Source: Rhodamnia argentea (taxonomy: Eukaryota; Streptophyta; Magnoliopsida; Myrtales; Myrtaceae). Taken from it: a stretch of DNA of 64,000 nucleotides. Location: positions 13,746,001-13,810,000 of the forward strand of contig NC_063158.1 in assembly GCF_020921035.1 (NCBI RefSeq), given 5' to 3'. The first letter of the stretch is position 1. Each line of letters begins with the position of its first letter. The notes below the pieces were generated by a model that saw only the letters and a list, made by a program, of their open reading frames with translations, was not told the origin of the DNA and made no database searches. Both the position numbers and the translations under genes were made by a program. This document shows, piece after piece, positions 34,733 through 45,323 of the stretch.

Positions 34733-36345
34733 CTGGCTCGCGTTTTTTCTAATCCCATTATGACTTTGATACTCTTTTTTGTATATGTTTTGACCATCTT
34801 ATCATTTGTATGGCCATCACTTATGGCCATCACTTCTGGTACAACTTTATATACTTCATTTTTTATTTATTATTTTGTCAACTCTTTTATTTTCTTTTTT
34901 ATTTTTCCCCTTACGGGTCTCACTTTCCTCCTTTTTCCATGCCTGCCACTTCTTTTTTTTTTTTTTTTTCCAAAAACCCCAATGTCTCCTGTTTATAATC
35001 TTTTATGGCAATGGAGCCGCTAACATGACATTTTGATAGTACTGTCGGTTATTTCTGACCACATGATCTCCCAATCAAGCTTTATGCAAAGCACATGGTG
35101 ATGGTGTGTGAATCTATTGTTGAAATTGCATTGTCCCCGACAATACTATTAGGAAACCATTTTCCTATGACAATCCCGTCGTCCTCCCGTATCTCTGTCC
35201 TCTATTTTGATCAATGACATGTTCATCCTCATCCATCCTTTCCATAATACCCTTTTTATACAATTTTATTCTCGAAGTCTGAAATCACGTGAAAATTTTT
35301 TCCATTAACAAAGGCGGCTCGAATCCCTATGGTTGCGATCGGTGTTCATAAGGGGATCCCCACTGGAAACATTAATTTTAATCAAAACTATTAATTACAA
35401 TTAGAAGAGTTCAGAAGAATAAATGTTTTCGCTCCTAGGACGAGCTAACACTAATAAACTTAGTGCTATGAGACGGGAGATGTAGTTGTTGACAACGAGA
35501 AGAGTGCGGGCTGCTTGACGGGTGGTTAACATCCGATGCATCCAATAGCTATCTCAAGAGGTCAGACTATAAGAAAAGGAACAAAAATAGTTGAGTCTCA
35601 ATACCAAATGGATTTTCCTCGCATATGCTGGGTTTTCTTTCAAACGACACAATTCATATTGAATACAGTAAGCATAACTTTAAATATTTCGAAGACATGC
35701 CTTGTATAATTAAGTAGCATCTGGTGAACGAAGTTTTCAAGAGTGGCCAATCTGTCCATTGGAATAGCCATTTGGCCCATGTATTTTGCGACATTTCCCG
35801 AAGCAGTAGGACTCGGTGTGGTCAAAGAAAGTGTGTCCACGAGAGATTGCTGTAGCGTTTCCATTCCTTGAGATAGAGGATCTTTGGCTTGTTGCGAAAA
35901 TTGGTGCAAATTACATATGCCCATCAACTGTTGATCCGTCAAAGGCTCAATGTGGTTCCCGAGAATTTGAAGGTTCAAAATCATGCGGACGCAAAGGGTT
36001 AATTCCCACACCACCCTTCTATCTTAGTCAACGAGGAGGAGCTTGTAAAGAAATTAATCACCTTGTGAAGTTAAGAGAACAGAGAGACGGGATGACGACG
36101 GGATTGGCATCATAGATAATAAACCGGGGACGTCTTGGAACAAGAAGGAGTGGGAGGTGTGGAAAGGAAGAAGAAGGAGGAGGAGGAAAATGGGACCTGT
36201 AAGAGAAAAAAAAGAAAAGAAAAAGGAAACAAAAGAGTTGGCAAAATAATAAATAAAAAATGAAGCATACAAATTTATACCAAAAGTGATGGGCCACACA
36301 ATGTAGTGTCAAAGCTATATGATGAGTGGAAAAAGCGCGAGTCTT
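34733..36345. repeat. Inverted repeat arms flanking the TGA fragment
   Basis: The plus-strand tail 34733-35020 and the minus-strand copy 36101-36345 are inverted relatives, with shared blocks CTCGCG..TTTTTC, GGCCCATCACTT/GGCCATCACTT, TTCATTTTTTATTTATTA and CCTTTCCACxCCTCCCACT. They lie about 1.08 kb apart around the TGA-type bZIP fragment. In the RLK2 spacer the corresponding stretch from 34808 to about 36091 is deleted. Confidence 0.6.
35401..36014 (-). pseudogene. TGA-type bZIP transcription factor, C-terminal fragment
   Basis: On the minus strand 35975-35690 reads IEPLTDQQLMGICNLHQF, SQGMETLQQSLVDTLS and SGNVAKYMGQMAIPMDRLAT then LENFVHQ, which is the conserved C-terminal (DOG1-type) region of TGACG-binding bZIP factors. 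A last exon at 35566-35401, after a TTATAG acceptor, reads MHRMLTTRQAARTL then ISRLIALSLLVLARPR and ends in TAA. The bZIP DNA-binding part is absent. Defects: no proper donor after FVHQ, a TAG and a 1-base phase change near the start of the last exon. TGA factors act in the nucleus with NPR1 in salicylate responses; this fragment cannot do that. Identification is from recognised family sequence. Confidence 0.8.
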
Positions 36346-38205
36346 TGGAAATTTAGTCATTTTTAGTAAATTCCAGTTTAATATTTGTGTTGATATTTAT
36401 TCGGGTTTGTCAATTTTAGCAAGCTCCAACTCATTAATAAGAATCTATACATTAACTATTAATCATATTCAGTCACACGATATCATATACTAACCAAGAT
36501 GACTGAAAAGTAGTATTACATGCTAAGTTCTAAACTTGATACCTGCTAGACTTTATGGCAACTTGTCTCAGTATTTATTGATGAGTGCCTCGAGTACAAA
36601 TGGCAATCAGAAGATTCAGGGCACAATACTTATTGATACGTTGGAAAAAGTTGGGAGAAGTGAAATTGGAGCATGCGCTCGAATGACTGGAATTCAGAGA
36701 TAACCAAACAGAAAATTCTACGGCTGTTCATGGTGATTGTAATTCATAGACAATTTGATGAGAAATGAATACCGATAAAGAATTGTAAATGCCCATCTCG
36801 CCATGCATATTTATGCACCTCAAGGACTATGTGTATAACATCATATACGATACGAAAACTTCTCATGTCCAGCAGCTTAGATGAGTAATACCATGTACAA
36901 TCTTCCTAAGCGAGCTCAACGTCAATTGACCCGGCAAATGCACACATGAACAGTGCAACATAACACCCAGGGCCAACATTTGACATATTAAAAGCACGCG
37001 TAAACAACAAGCACCACAACATGCTTATATGTCTGACTTTGTTCGCATTTTAATCAACTGTGTACAGGGAATGCAATAAGACAGCCAATGCAACTTCAAA
37101 TGGACATCAGAATGTTTGTGAACAGAATGCAATAGGAATTAACTATCCATGATTCAGGCATTCATTCTGTCGAACGTGTAGAATGTCCATGAGTTAAAAA
37201 ACTTATATGCCAAATTCAAGTGCGATTCACTTCAATCATTACTATCATCTAGGAAGGACGGACACTCTCCGAGAGCCTTCGTCTCGGTGTCGGACACGTA
37301 TTGGTGCCCGTCACGGGTCCGACACGTGATCAACACTCTCGATACATCAGTGACACGCAAGCCCGGAATCCCGGCATGCTATTCCAACACGCATGGGTGA
37401 ATTTTAGAAAATTTCAACATTTTAGGGGTCAAAATGTAATCTATCAAAACCTAATATTCTAAATTCCTCCACCCTAATCAGCTCGGCCCTAATTACCCAA
37501 ACCCTAATTAATATTTTTAGTGTATATACATTCTCGACTCTTTTATATTAGCTATTTATTTGTGGATATGAATCATTAAATTAAATTGATAGAAATAATC
37601 ATAAAAAATAATAATTTACTCTATATATATAAGATTATATATTTAATATTTAATGTGTCCTCATGTGTCGGAATTCTCTATTTTTTTCTTATAGAAATGA
37701 TGTGTCGGCGTTAACTGTCGTGTGTCGGTGTCGATGCTACTTAGACTGTCACCAACAAATGAGGTCCCATAATATAGAACTCGATGAAGAAGCCTCTGTA
37801 AATTCTGAAAATTCAGGAAAAGACGCACAACTCAACGCAATTAATTGACCCCAAAGTCGAAACCATAGAATTAACGCTCTTAGCAAAACAAAAGTAGATC
37901 CAAGGAAGGAGACGATGCGCGCGCTGCGCTCAGAAAGAGAGAAATGGAGGGAATCGAAAGATTATGCTCTTCGAAAAATTCGGCAACCAGCATGATCACA
38001 GTGCTCCTTCAATGGTAGTTCTCGTGCTCATAGGCGACGTTAGCCAGAGAAAAGAACAGCAGCTACACACATACACAATTAACCAAGGAAGTAGTGAAGC
38101 ACACACAATCCAGCCGCCTCCAAACCATCTGCAACGTCAGTGAGCGATCGCACGATCGAGTAGTTGGACCTTGATGACGAAGACGGAGAGGTGATCCAAG
38201 TGAAG
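36346..38205. repeat. PPR-unit upstream segment, copy B
   Basis: Paralogous to 18288-19430 and 21643-22346; it lacks the LINE and foldback element and some sequence around them. No gene is supported. Confidence 0.55.
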
Positions 38206-38388
38206 ATGAGGATGGAGTCAGTAGCCGAGCTGAAGGGCTCTCCTCCGGAGTTGAAGAATCGCCGTCTAGGGTTTACTGGATTTGTGGAAGAGTCGACGGT
38301 GTCGGAGTCGATGAACGAGGAAGGCGGAGTAGGAATTTCGCCAGAGAGAGCGTATTATGGTTTTGAAGTGTATTTTAATGTATTTTGT
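38206..38388 (+). other. Exon-like conserved frame, copy B, unknown function
   Basis: MRMESVAELKGSPPEL through SPERAYYGFEVYFN, the counterpart of 22347-22529, again ending at the TIR element. Family not recognised. Here a longer upstream frame (from 38164) exists but is not shared with copy A. Confidence 0.35.
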
Positions 38389-38868
38389 CGGGGAAATTTT
38401 CAAATAAGGGCTTCAAATGTCATTTATGTTTTGAAGAATGGCTTAACCAAAGGTATTTTTGTCATTTGCTCTTTTTTATTATTTTTTTTGCATTTCTTTA
38501 TTTTTTTCGTTGTTGCGGCCAACAAGGCAGTCCCTTGCGGCCATCATGGGTGGCCTCGCACGGGTGGCGCTATGCCATCCTCATGGTGACCTCGCTTCAA
38601 CTACTGTTGAGAACGGCCTCTCATGATCAGCCACGGGCAAGGATGGGTCATCGCCGGCTACGAAGATGTGTCTTGTGAAGTGAAGAGGTGTCAAAATCAT
38701 GGTCGATCATGGCCGCGAAGAAGAAGAAGAAGCGAGGGCTTGCCTCGCCTAGTCCTTGCCGGTAATCGGCCATCGCTTGAGACCCTTACTTGAAAATAAT
38801 GCAAACTTCAGATCTTTATTTGAGAAAAATGAGGACACTTCAAGCTCTTATTTACAATTTTCTCGTTT
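38389..38868. mobile_element. TIR element, copy B
   Basis: Counterpart of 22530-23078, about 70 bp shorter. Left flank TATTTTGT (38381-38388); the right flank reads CGTTTTGT. The GC-rich interior is kept but diverged. No coding content. Confidence 0.55.
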
Positions 38869-39935
38869 CGTTTTGTTTGAAGCCCTAACATCAAAGTGTT
38901 TCGGTTCGGTTCGAGCAGCATTTGTAACCGTTAAGATATAGGTATGTTAAACTATTGCTCGAACATGAAAAGTACCCCGCCCAAAAATAGCCAAAAAAAT
39001 CGCTTTGGGCTCCAATCGGGCATTGTCAACGGCCAGAAATTACCCGTGAAATATCATTTTGTAACATATGTTTAGAGCATACAATGTTATTTTCGTCGTT
39101 ATGCGGATTCTGCGATTGATAATATTCCACCGAATATAAGTAACTCTACACAAAGTGAATTGCAAATTCTCTTCTCCTGTTGTTAACTAAACTAACTAAT
39201 TCCCTTTCTTTAGAGGACGTAATTTTGCTTTCTTCGTCGTAAGTACGAGGTACCTATGGTGTGTAATATCCCACAAAAAGAATGGTAAACTATCGACATT
39301 ACCTGTAATTTTTCTTCCCCCTTTCGTAACTAAACCATCTTGTTGACCGTTACTTTCCTTTTGCGTTTGATCCTAATTGATAGCAGTAAGATCTTTTATT
39401 CCCGTTGTTCGTAATTTTTTACGAGAAATAGTAAATTTCTCTTTTTACCTTTACCGTTTGTAATATTATGAGTCGATCATTTCTGTTACCATTCGTAAAT
39501 TTTCTTATGTGAATTATCTTTGCGTCTGTATTCCTTGAACATCCCCGGAAAACTCAGGAAACGGAAAGAGTGGATGCTGCGGGAGCAACAGCGCATACCA
39601 AAGCAGACAAACACGCAAGTTTCCAGCTTTCGAGCGCGACGGCCTTCGCTGCCTGGCCGACGGTGGGCTGGACCCCTGCAAATTGGCCGAGATTCAGGCT
39701 CCAGAGTGCCCACGGTCGCGAAGAAGACGAGGAGGGAGTGTCCCTTTCTCGTTCCAGTTTTCGCAATGCAGTATCGCTTGATTAAATCGCCTCACAAAGT
39801 GTGTTCAAATGGCGAAATTCTGGTGATGGGTGGCCGTAGATAGCCGAGCATGCGACTACTGGTTAACGTGGTTGCAGGTTCCAGAAGAACCCACAAGGGA
39901 ATTGATTGGTTTTGTCATCGGAGATCCCATTGATC
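38869..39935. other. 5' region of PPR copy B
   Basis: Paralogous to 23079-23580 plus 24286-24839, without the hAT-like insertion (single GTAAGATC at 39386). Probably promoter and 5' UTR of the PPR gene. ORFs in 39520-39843 are not conserved in copy A. Confidence 0.4.
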
Positions 39936-41497
39936 ATGAGCTGCTCGATGAAATTACTGACTCAGAATCAGTTCGCTAGAATTTCACACCAGCGCTTCTT
40001 GTCCCGACTTTTCTGTACCACTGTTCCATTGGGAAGGGATAACGAGATCGTCAAAATCGCCAAAGTCATAAACGACCACCCATTTCCTGATAGCACGCTT
40101 CAAACCGTCCTCCAGAAGCACATCCCGCCGCGTACTCTTTCAGCTGGTTTCGTAGAGGATGTGCTTGGCCATTTATTTGGGGCTCATTCCAATGGTCTCA
40201 AAGCTCTAGAGTTCTTCAGATACACTGTCCGCCATTTGTCATGCGGTCCGACTTCGGTGGCGTTTGAAAGAACTCTCCACATACTTGCAAGGATGCGGTA
40301 CATTGAGAAAGCTTGGGAATTGATGGACGAGATGCTGGTAATGCACCCTTCGGTGCTCACGCTGAAGGCGATGAGCATCATGATGTTGAAGATTGCGAAA
40401 TTCAAGTCGTATGAGGATACTCTCCTGGCATTTGAAAGGATGGAGAATGATGTGTTTGTTGGAGGAGGTTTGGTACGGATGAGTTCAATATACTTCTTCG
40501 GGCATTTTGCACGCATAGGCAGATGAAGGAAGCACGATCTGTGTTCAATAAAATGCATTCACGATTCTCTCCCGATACGAAGACCATGAATATACTGCTC
40601 TTGGGATTTAAAGATTCGGGCGATGTCACCTCAATGGAGTTGTTTTACCATGAGATGGTTAGAAGAGGTTTTAAACCTAACAAAGTGACATATAACATCA
40701 GGATTGATGCTTACTGTAAGAATGGTAAGAGAGGTTGTGTGGGTGATGGTCTAAGGCTTCTTGAAGAAATGGAAGGGGCCGGTTGCTTACCTACTGTCGA
40801 GGCATTTACTACTTTGATTCATGGTGCGGGGGTTGCTCGCAATCTAAGAAAGGCAAAGGAATTGTTTGATGGGATTCTTACAAAAAATATGCAACCAGAT
40901 ACAGCAGCCTATAATGCGATGATCAGTGTTCTGATAAGAGCAAAATATGTAAAAGCTGCCATTGCCTTGATGGATGAGATGGAGGCGAAGCAAATTAGGC
41001 ATGACAACATGACCTATCATACATTGTTCTTTGGATTGATGAGATCAAGAGAAATAGACGGAGTATATGAGTTATATCATAAAATGGTGGAGAGAAACTT
41101 TGTGCCTAAAACTCGGACGGTGGTCATGCTGATGAAGTACTTTTGTGTTAATCGTCAAGTTGATATGGGATTGCATTTATGGGAATACCTGGTGGGCAAA
41201 GGGCATTGTCCTCATGGTCATGCACTGGATCTTTTGGTGATTGGATTGTGTTCTCGTGGAAGAGACCTAGAAGCTTTTGAGTGCTCCAAACAGATGCTGG
41301 AGAGAGGAAGGCTAATGACTGAAGCAACATTTCGGATGTTAGGAGGGCTACTGCTGCAGGCTGGTGAGGCCGACAAGTTGAGGAAGCTCAATCAACTGGT
41401 AAAGACGTTAAAAGCTGTTCTTCCTCTGTCAAAAGGGCATGCTGATGGTATAGCAAATTCCTTAGAATTTAATGCAGGAAGGACGTTTTCAAGTTGA
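39936..41497 (+). pseudogene. P-class PPR protein gene, near full length, 1-bp frameshift
   Basis: Predicted mitochondrial RNA-binding PPR protein of about 520 residues, intronless. The ATG at 39936 (MSCSMKLLTQNQFAR) was preferred to the in-frame ATG at 39906 because copy A shares it; the Arg/Ser-rich N-terminus looks like a mitochondrial presequence. Repeats of about 35 residues follow, for example PNKVTYNIRIDAYCKNG, PTVEAFTTLIHGAG, PDTAAYNAMISVLIRA and HDNMTYHTLFFGLMRS. There is no E, DYW or SMR tail; it ends GRTFSS. At about 40460-40466 one base is missing relative to copy A (GGAGGAGG against GGAAGGAAG), shifting the frame after ENDVFVG; the old frame stops at 40526 and the correct one continues to 41497. 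The downstream 324 codons are clean, so the shift is recent or a sequencing error. Confidence 0.85.
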
Positions 41498-44039
41498 CTT
41501 TGTTTGAGTACAACCTCTGTTTACTGGATATTTGGATGGTTTGTCATTATTGGTTCTCCTCAAAGTCTATAGGGCTGATACACAAGCGATGAGAAACTCT
41601 GATCGTTTGTGTTCACCGTGCGGTCTTGACTCAAGTTATTGCTGAGACTTGGGCCATGTCTATGCAACCCAGCTTGTATAGGGTGGTTGAAACAAATCCC
41701 GGAAGGAGGAAGGAATATGAGAGGCGCAGCGTTTTCCTCGTGTGGTTGCTTTTGCCTTTTGTAGGTTGGTCAAAACAGAAACATTGAAATTGAGGACTTG
41801 TCAAGATGGCAAAGTTTTAGTCTCATTCGACTTGCAAAAGGGTAATGCTGCAGCTCAAATTTCTGTGAGGATATACACATAAGCGCTATGCCTAAAGTGG
41901 AATGAGATTAGTTGATTGGCTTGTACAAAGATGGCTCTTAAACCCTGCACTTGATTTTTTCGCTGCAGAGTAGCTGCTCAGGTTGATCAAAGTAATAAAA
42001 ATACTGTGAGTATCCACATATGGATGGGTAGGGCATTCTTATTCTTTCCTGAAGAAATGTCGAAAGAAGTGACGAACTGTTCTGTCTTCATTGAAAGGTT
42101 TGTATGCTAGTGCTATCACGTCGATAATTGGTCAACAACGAGTTGTTTGTCTTATGGTGACAGATTAAGGATGTTCACAAACTGTCTTTATTTATTGCGA
42201 CTTCACTATTGTAGTCAGAAAAACTCCAGCTTCTTCTTGCACACTCCAAAGGAGGAGCTCTTCCTCTGAGAAAGAACCTTGCCACCCTGCACATATGACT
42301 TGGTCAAAACAGATTCGGCTGTGACAAAGGATATGACGAAACTAGAACTGTAAGCTAAGTGCCGGAGTATCATATTTTAAACCCTGAAGCTCAGTTCTGC
42401 TTTTTGTAGGAGTTGTACTAATTGATTGTCATATACGAAAGATGTTGAACAAACTCCAGTTCTGTTAACTTCTATATGGGTTGATTGGACCCTATTACCA
42501 GTCAAAAATGAATGTTACCATGTGCAGGAGACCACAGGCGCTTTAAAGAAAATGTTGGTAGAGTGTCTCAGAACACTTGTTTGAACTTATTAAATATTTT
42601 TTTTATTGCAACTTTGATGTTCGGTACAATTAGTTCCTTAAAATGTGCACTTTTTCGGTATCCAATGTGATTTGATGAGCATCTTTTCTGTTTTTGAAGC
42701 TTTTAACTGGTGCTGTTACTTGTTAACAAGGCCCTCTGGGAATGTATCTTGGGCGGTGTTCTCAGTGACCAAAAGACAAGATTTTAGTCAACCCATGAAA
42801 GGTTCTACTAGCTTGCCAGACCTCTTATTGCTCCAGCAGTATCTGTTGAACTGTTGAATTTCAGGTGTGATAATTTGCTCTTTGGCAGATGTCTCCTTAT
42901 TATGATTATGACCAAAATACTAAAGTTGATAACTACTGCTAGAGTAATAACAATGCATCTTTTAGAGCAGCCTCTTCCGCCTTCACTCCTACTTACACCT
43001 CTGTCCTCTCTCATTTTCACTAATAAAAAAAAAAATGCTTAGATTAGTCACAACTTCAAAAATCGATGCCCGATTTCTGTTGCCAGAAAATAATCACTCC
43101 TCCTATCCAAAAGGCAAAAAGAGGAGAAAAAAATCGCTTATTTCTTGGACGGAAGGCTACAGTGTTGCCTACTGATAGGAACGGAAGATTATCTTCTTCC
43201 ATTGCTAGTTCAAATCTGGTTTTTGTATCTGACTGCTTCTGTTTCTTGCATACCCTGGAACAGCCTGGGGTCTGCAATCTCTTCCCTTAACTAGATAATG
43301 CTTTCTCAACAAAGTTATGGAGGTCGAAACCTTCGAATCAGTGGGCCTCTTCCAGGTGAAAACAAGATGATGCCGTAACTGTCGATATATCATATATCCA
43401 CGTCCAGTCACTTGACTTCCCACTCCATACTCTGGAAACAAGTGAAAGAAGGAAAGGAGAAAACAGGGCCTATGCAAATATAGAAGCATACTGTTCTATG
43501 AATTATGCAAATGCTCTGCGCTGCACTCAAATGTAATTGATGAACTACCTTGCTTTATGCGGGTGTATGTGTTTATCTCGACATATCTTACTAATCATCT
43601 CATCTTCTCCTTAAGTAGATGCATGTCTGTCATCCATGTCCCTAGAACAATTCCTAGAGATCATTCTTTCACCCTTGTCAATCCACCACATTTTGATTGC
43701 ATTATAGCCCCCGGGAAAGATCAGATTCAGTTGTGCAGCGCCACTTCACAACCCGAGATTTCAATTACTGGCCAATATGATGCCGAAGACACAGCTTTAT
43801 TTGAAGGACCCTGAAGAATGGTACCCTGAATGTACTTGTCAAGATTTAACATATCAATTCTAGGAATTGTTTGAGGAAGCATAGTGAATCGGCAAGCAAA
43901 AGCTGCAGTTGAGGTAGGATTCTCATTCTTTTGACCTGTTTACTTCCGATTTTACTACAAGAGGGAAGCAAAAAGACTGGGAGGACAAAGCACATAGAAT
44001 TCACCTGGAGCTACATATTAAAGCCTCTTATCCTGATAG
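41498..44039. other. Downstream of PPR copy B, nothing firmly identified
   Basis: The first few hundred bases are probably PPR 3' UTR. Between 42000 and 44000 I see no gene that I can support. A plus-strand frame at 43557-43814 (85 codons) has no family I can assign. 43850-44039 may hold further decayed sequence of the kinase relic that follows. Confidence 0.4.
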
Positions 44040-44640
44040 AACTCGACTCATTTGCAAAGACTTGGTTGTTTGGTGCCGGAACTAATCTCGCCAATTCATC
44101 ACCAACATGTGCGATAATTTCATCATCGAGGATTATTATCGAGGATCATTACTGAGCTTGAGATCACAGTGAACTGTAGGCTTCTTGCTATGGTGATGGA
44201 GATAATGTATAGCATAAGCAGCGTTGATACCGATGCTTAGCCTTTAAAAGGCTCGAGTTGCTTGGCTCGTCACGTCCCTCGTTCTCTCCAGGAGTTAGAT
44301 GTAGCCAATCCTCCAGGTTTCCAATGACCATAAATTCATAGACTAGGGCCTTAAAATCGTCCACATCATTTGTCAATTTCTGAACAAGATGTCATGACCT
44401 TCACAAGATTACAATGTTTGATGTTTCTCTATGCCTTGCACTCAAGCCATGAAAAGGCTTCGTCAAGACACCAATGAAAGAGATTTCTTGGAAGAGGTCG
44501 AAGCCGGATCATGTCTATTATTCGTAACCCGCCAGATTGAAAGAATCAGTGACACTGTTAATCCTAACACTGATGAAGCAATGGGTTCAACCGTTTTTGA
44601 AGTCTGGTTCTATTTTCTCCTCTTCGGAACCACTAGGATG
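44040..44640 (-). pseudogene. Sixth LRR-RLK: decayed kinase-domain relic
   Basis: Read on the minus strand with several frame changes: SSGSEEEKIEP, a juxtamembrane-like SVTDSFNLAG, LTKPFHG, then VDDFKALVYEFMVIGNLEDW (matching NDFKALVYEYMENGSLERW in the array), HYLHHHSKKPTVHCDLK and LDDEIIAHVGDELARLVPAP. HCD is kept, but the DFG region is damaged and stops interrupt the frame. It differs from the five tandem copies far more than they differ from each other, so it is an older or separate subfamily XII member. No LRR part is present. Confidence 0.75.
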
Positions 44641-44856
44641 CATTGAGGAAGACGAAACTTGGGCTCTCCATGGCATAACTTCCCATTTCGAACTATGGCT
44701 GGCGGTGATGCTTAGCCGTGCGAGAGGTACTTCGTCTCTTGCAAACTGGAATTGAACTGAGAGAACGAACTGATCTGTGTATAGTGTTCGAGTCGTAGGA
44801 ATGATGATTACAATGAAAGGATTGACGAATGCATCTAGCAGGGCCTTAGGACTAGT
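44641..44856. other. Gap between kinase relic and plastid-gene fragment
   Basis: Short stretch with no recognised content. Confidence 0.4.
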
Positions 44857-45323
44857 TCAAACAGTGACCTTAAAGACGACGGAAGAGCCAGAGAGGGGAC
44901 CCTGGACGACTCTGCCTTCGTAAAGCCTGAAAGAAGACTGCCACGCGAGTGAGAAAGAGGGTCAACAGTGATTAAGAGGAGGAGAAGACTCGGGAGGGAT
45001 GCAGTGGCACCTGATTTTGACGCTTCCTTCACCGACGTCCTGGGTCTTGAACTGCCCGGAAGTTGAACTCGATTGGAGGCCCGAATAGCTGCGACCCGAG
45101 GAGCGAACAGAGTAAAGACAAGAGAAGAGGGAAGTGAAAAGACTGATAGTGGAGGAGGATGGAATTACCTGGTGATGTTGATGAAGCCATAGCTGCCCAG
45201 AAGGCGTCCGACCTGGAAGGAATCGGGGTCGGTGACGAGGTTGAGAGTGGCTTTGCAACTAAGAGCGCGAGGCTTTTGAGTTTGAAGAGGGAGCGAGATG
45301 GGGAGGAGTGAAAGTGGAAGCAT
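44857..45323 (-). pseudogene. 5' fragment (three exons) of a plastid-targeted protein gene
   Basis: The ATG at 45323 gives MLPLSLLPISLPLQTQKPRA, a chloroplast transit-type start. Exon 1 45323-45169 ends FINIT with donor GTAATT. Exon 2 45088-45011 reads SGQFKTQDVGEGSVKI. Exon 3 44926-44857 reads LYEGRVVQGPLSGSSVVFKV and then runs into TGA after two codons. All phases fit (AG|C, AG|G). From memory a plant plastid protein family has this order of motifs and continues past VVFKV for several hundred residues, but I cannot name it safely. Here the rest is missing, so this is a truncated copy. An alternative is an unusually short intact gene of about 100 residues. Confidence 0.6.

Larger units (their letters stand above)
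32250..35132. repeat. Distal RLK3 5' flank and duplicated spacer segment
   Basis: Continues the RLK flank after the solo LTR: upstream repeat unit (32320-32450), truncated MITE (32453-32886), then sequence paralogous to 2500-4659 and 52150-54290, including the RLK 3'-flank remnant (34190-34560). It ends at the common AAATTGCATT breakpoint at 35132. No gene seen. Confidence 0.6.

Noticed and set aside
43557-43814. 85-codon plus-strand frame with PRDHSFTLVNPPHFDCIIAP, considered as a fragment of a mitochondrial fission ELM1-like protein
   Set aside because: Resemblance is limited to a few scattered residues; not enough to support a call.
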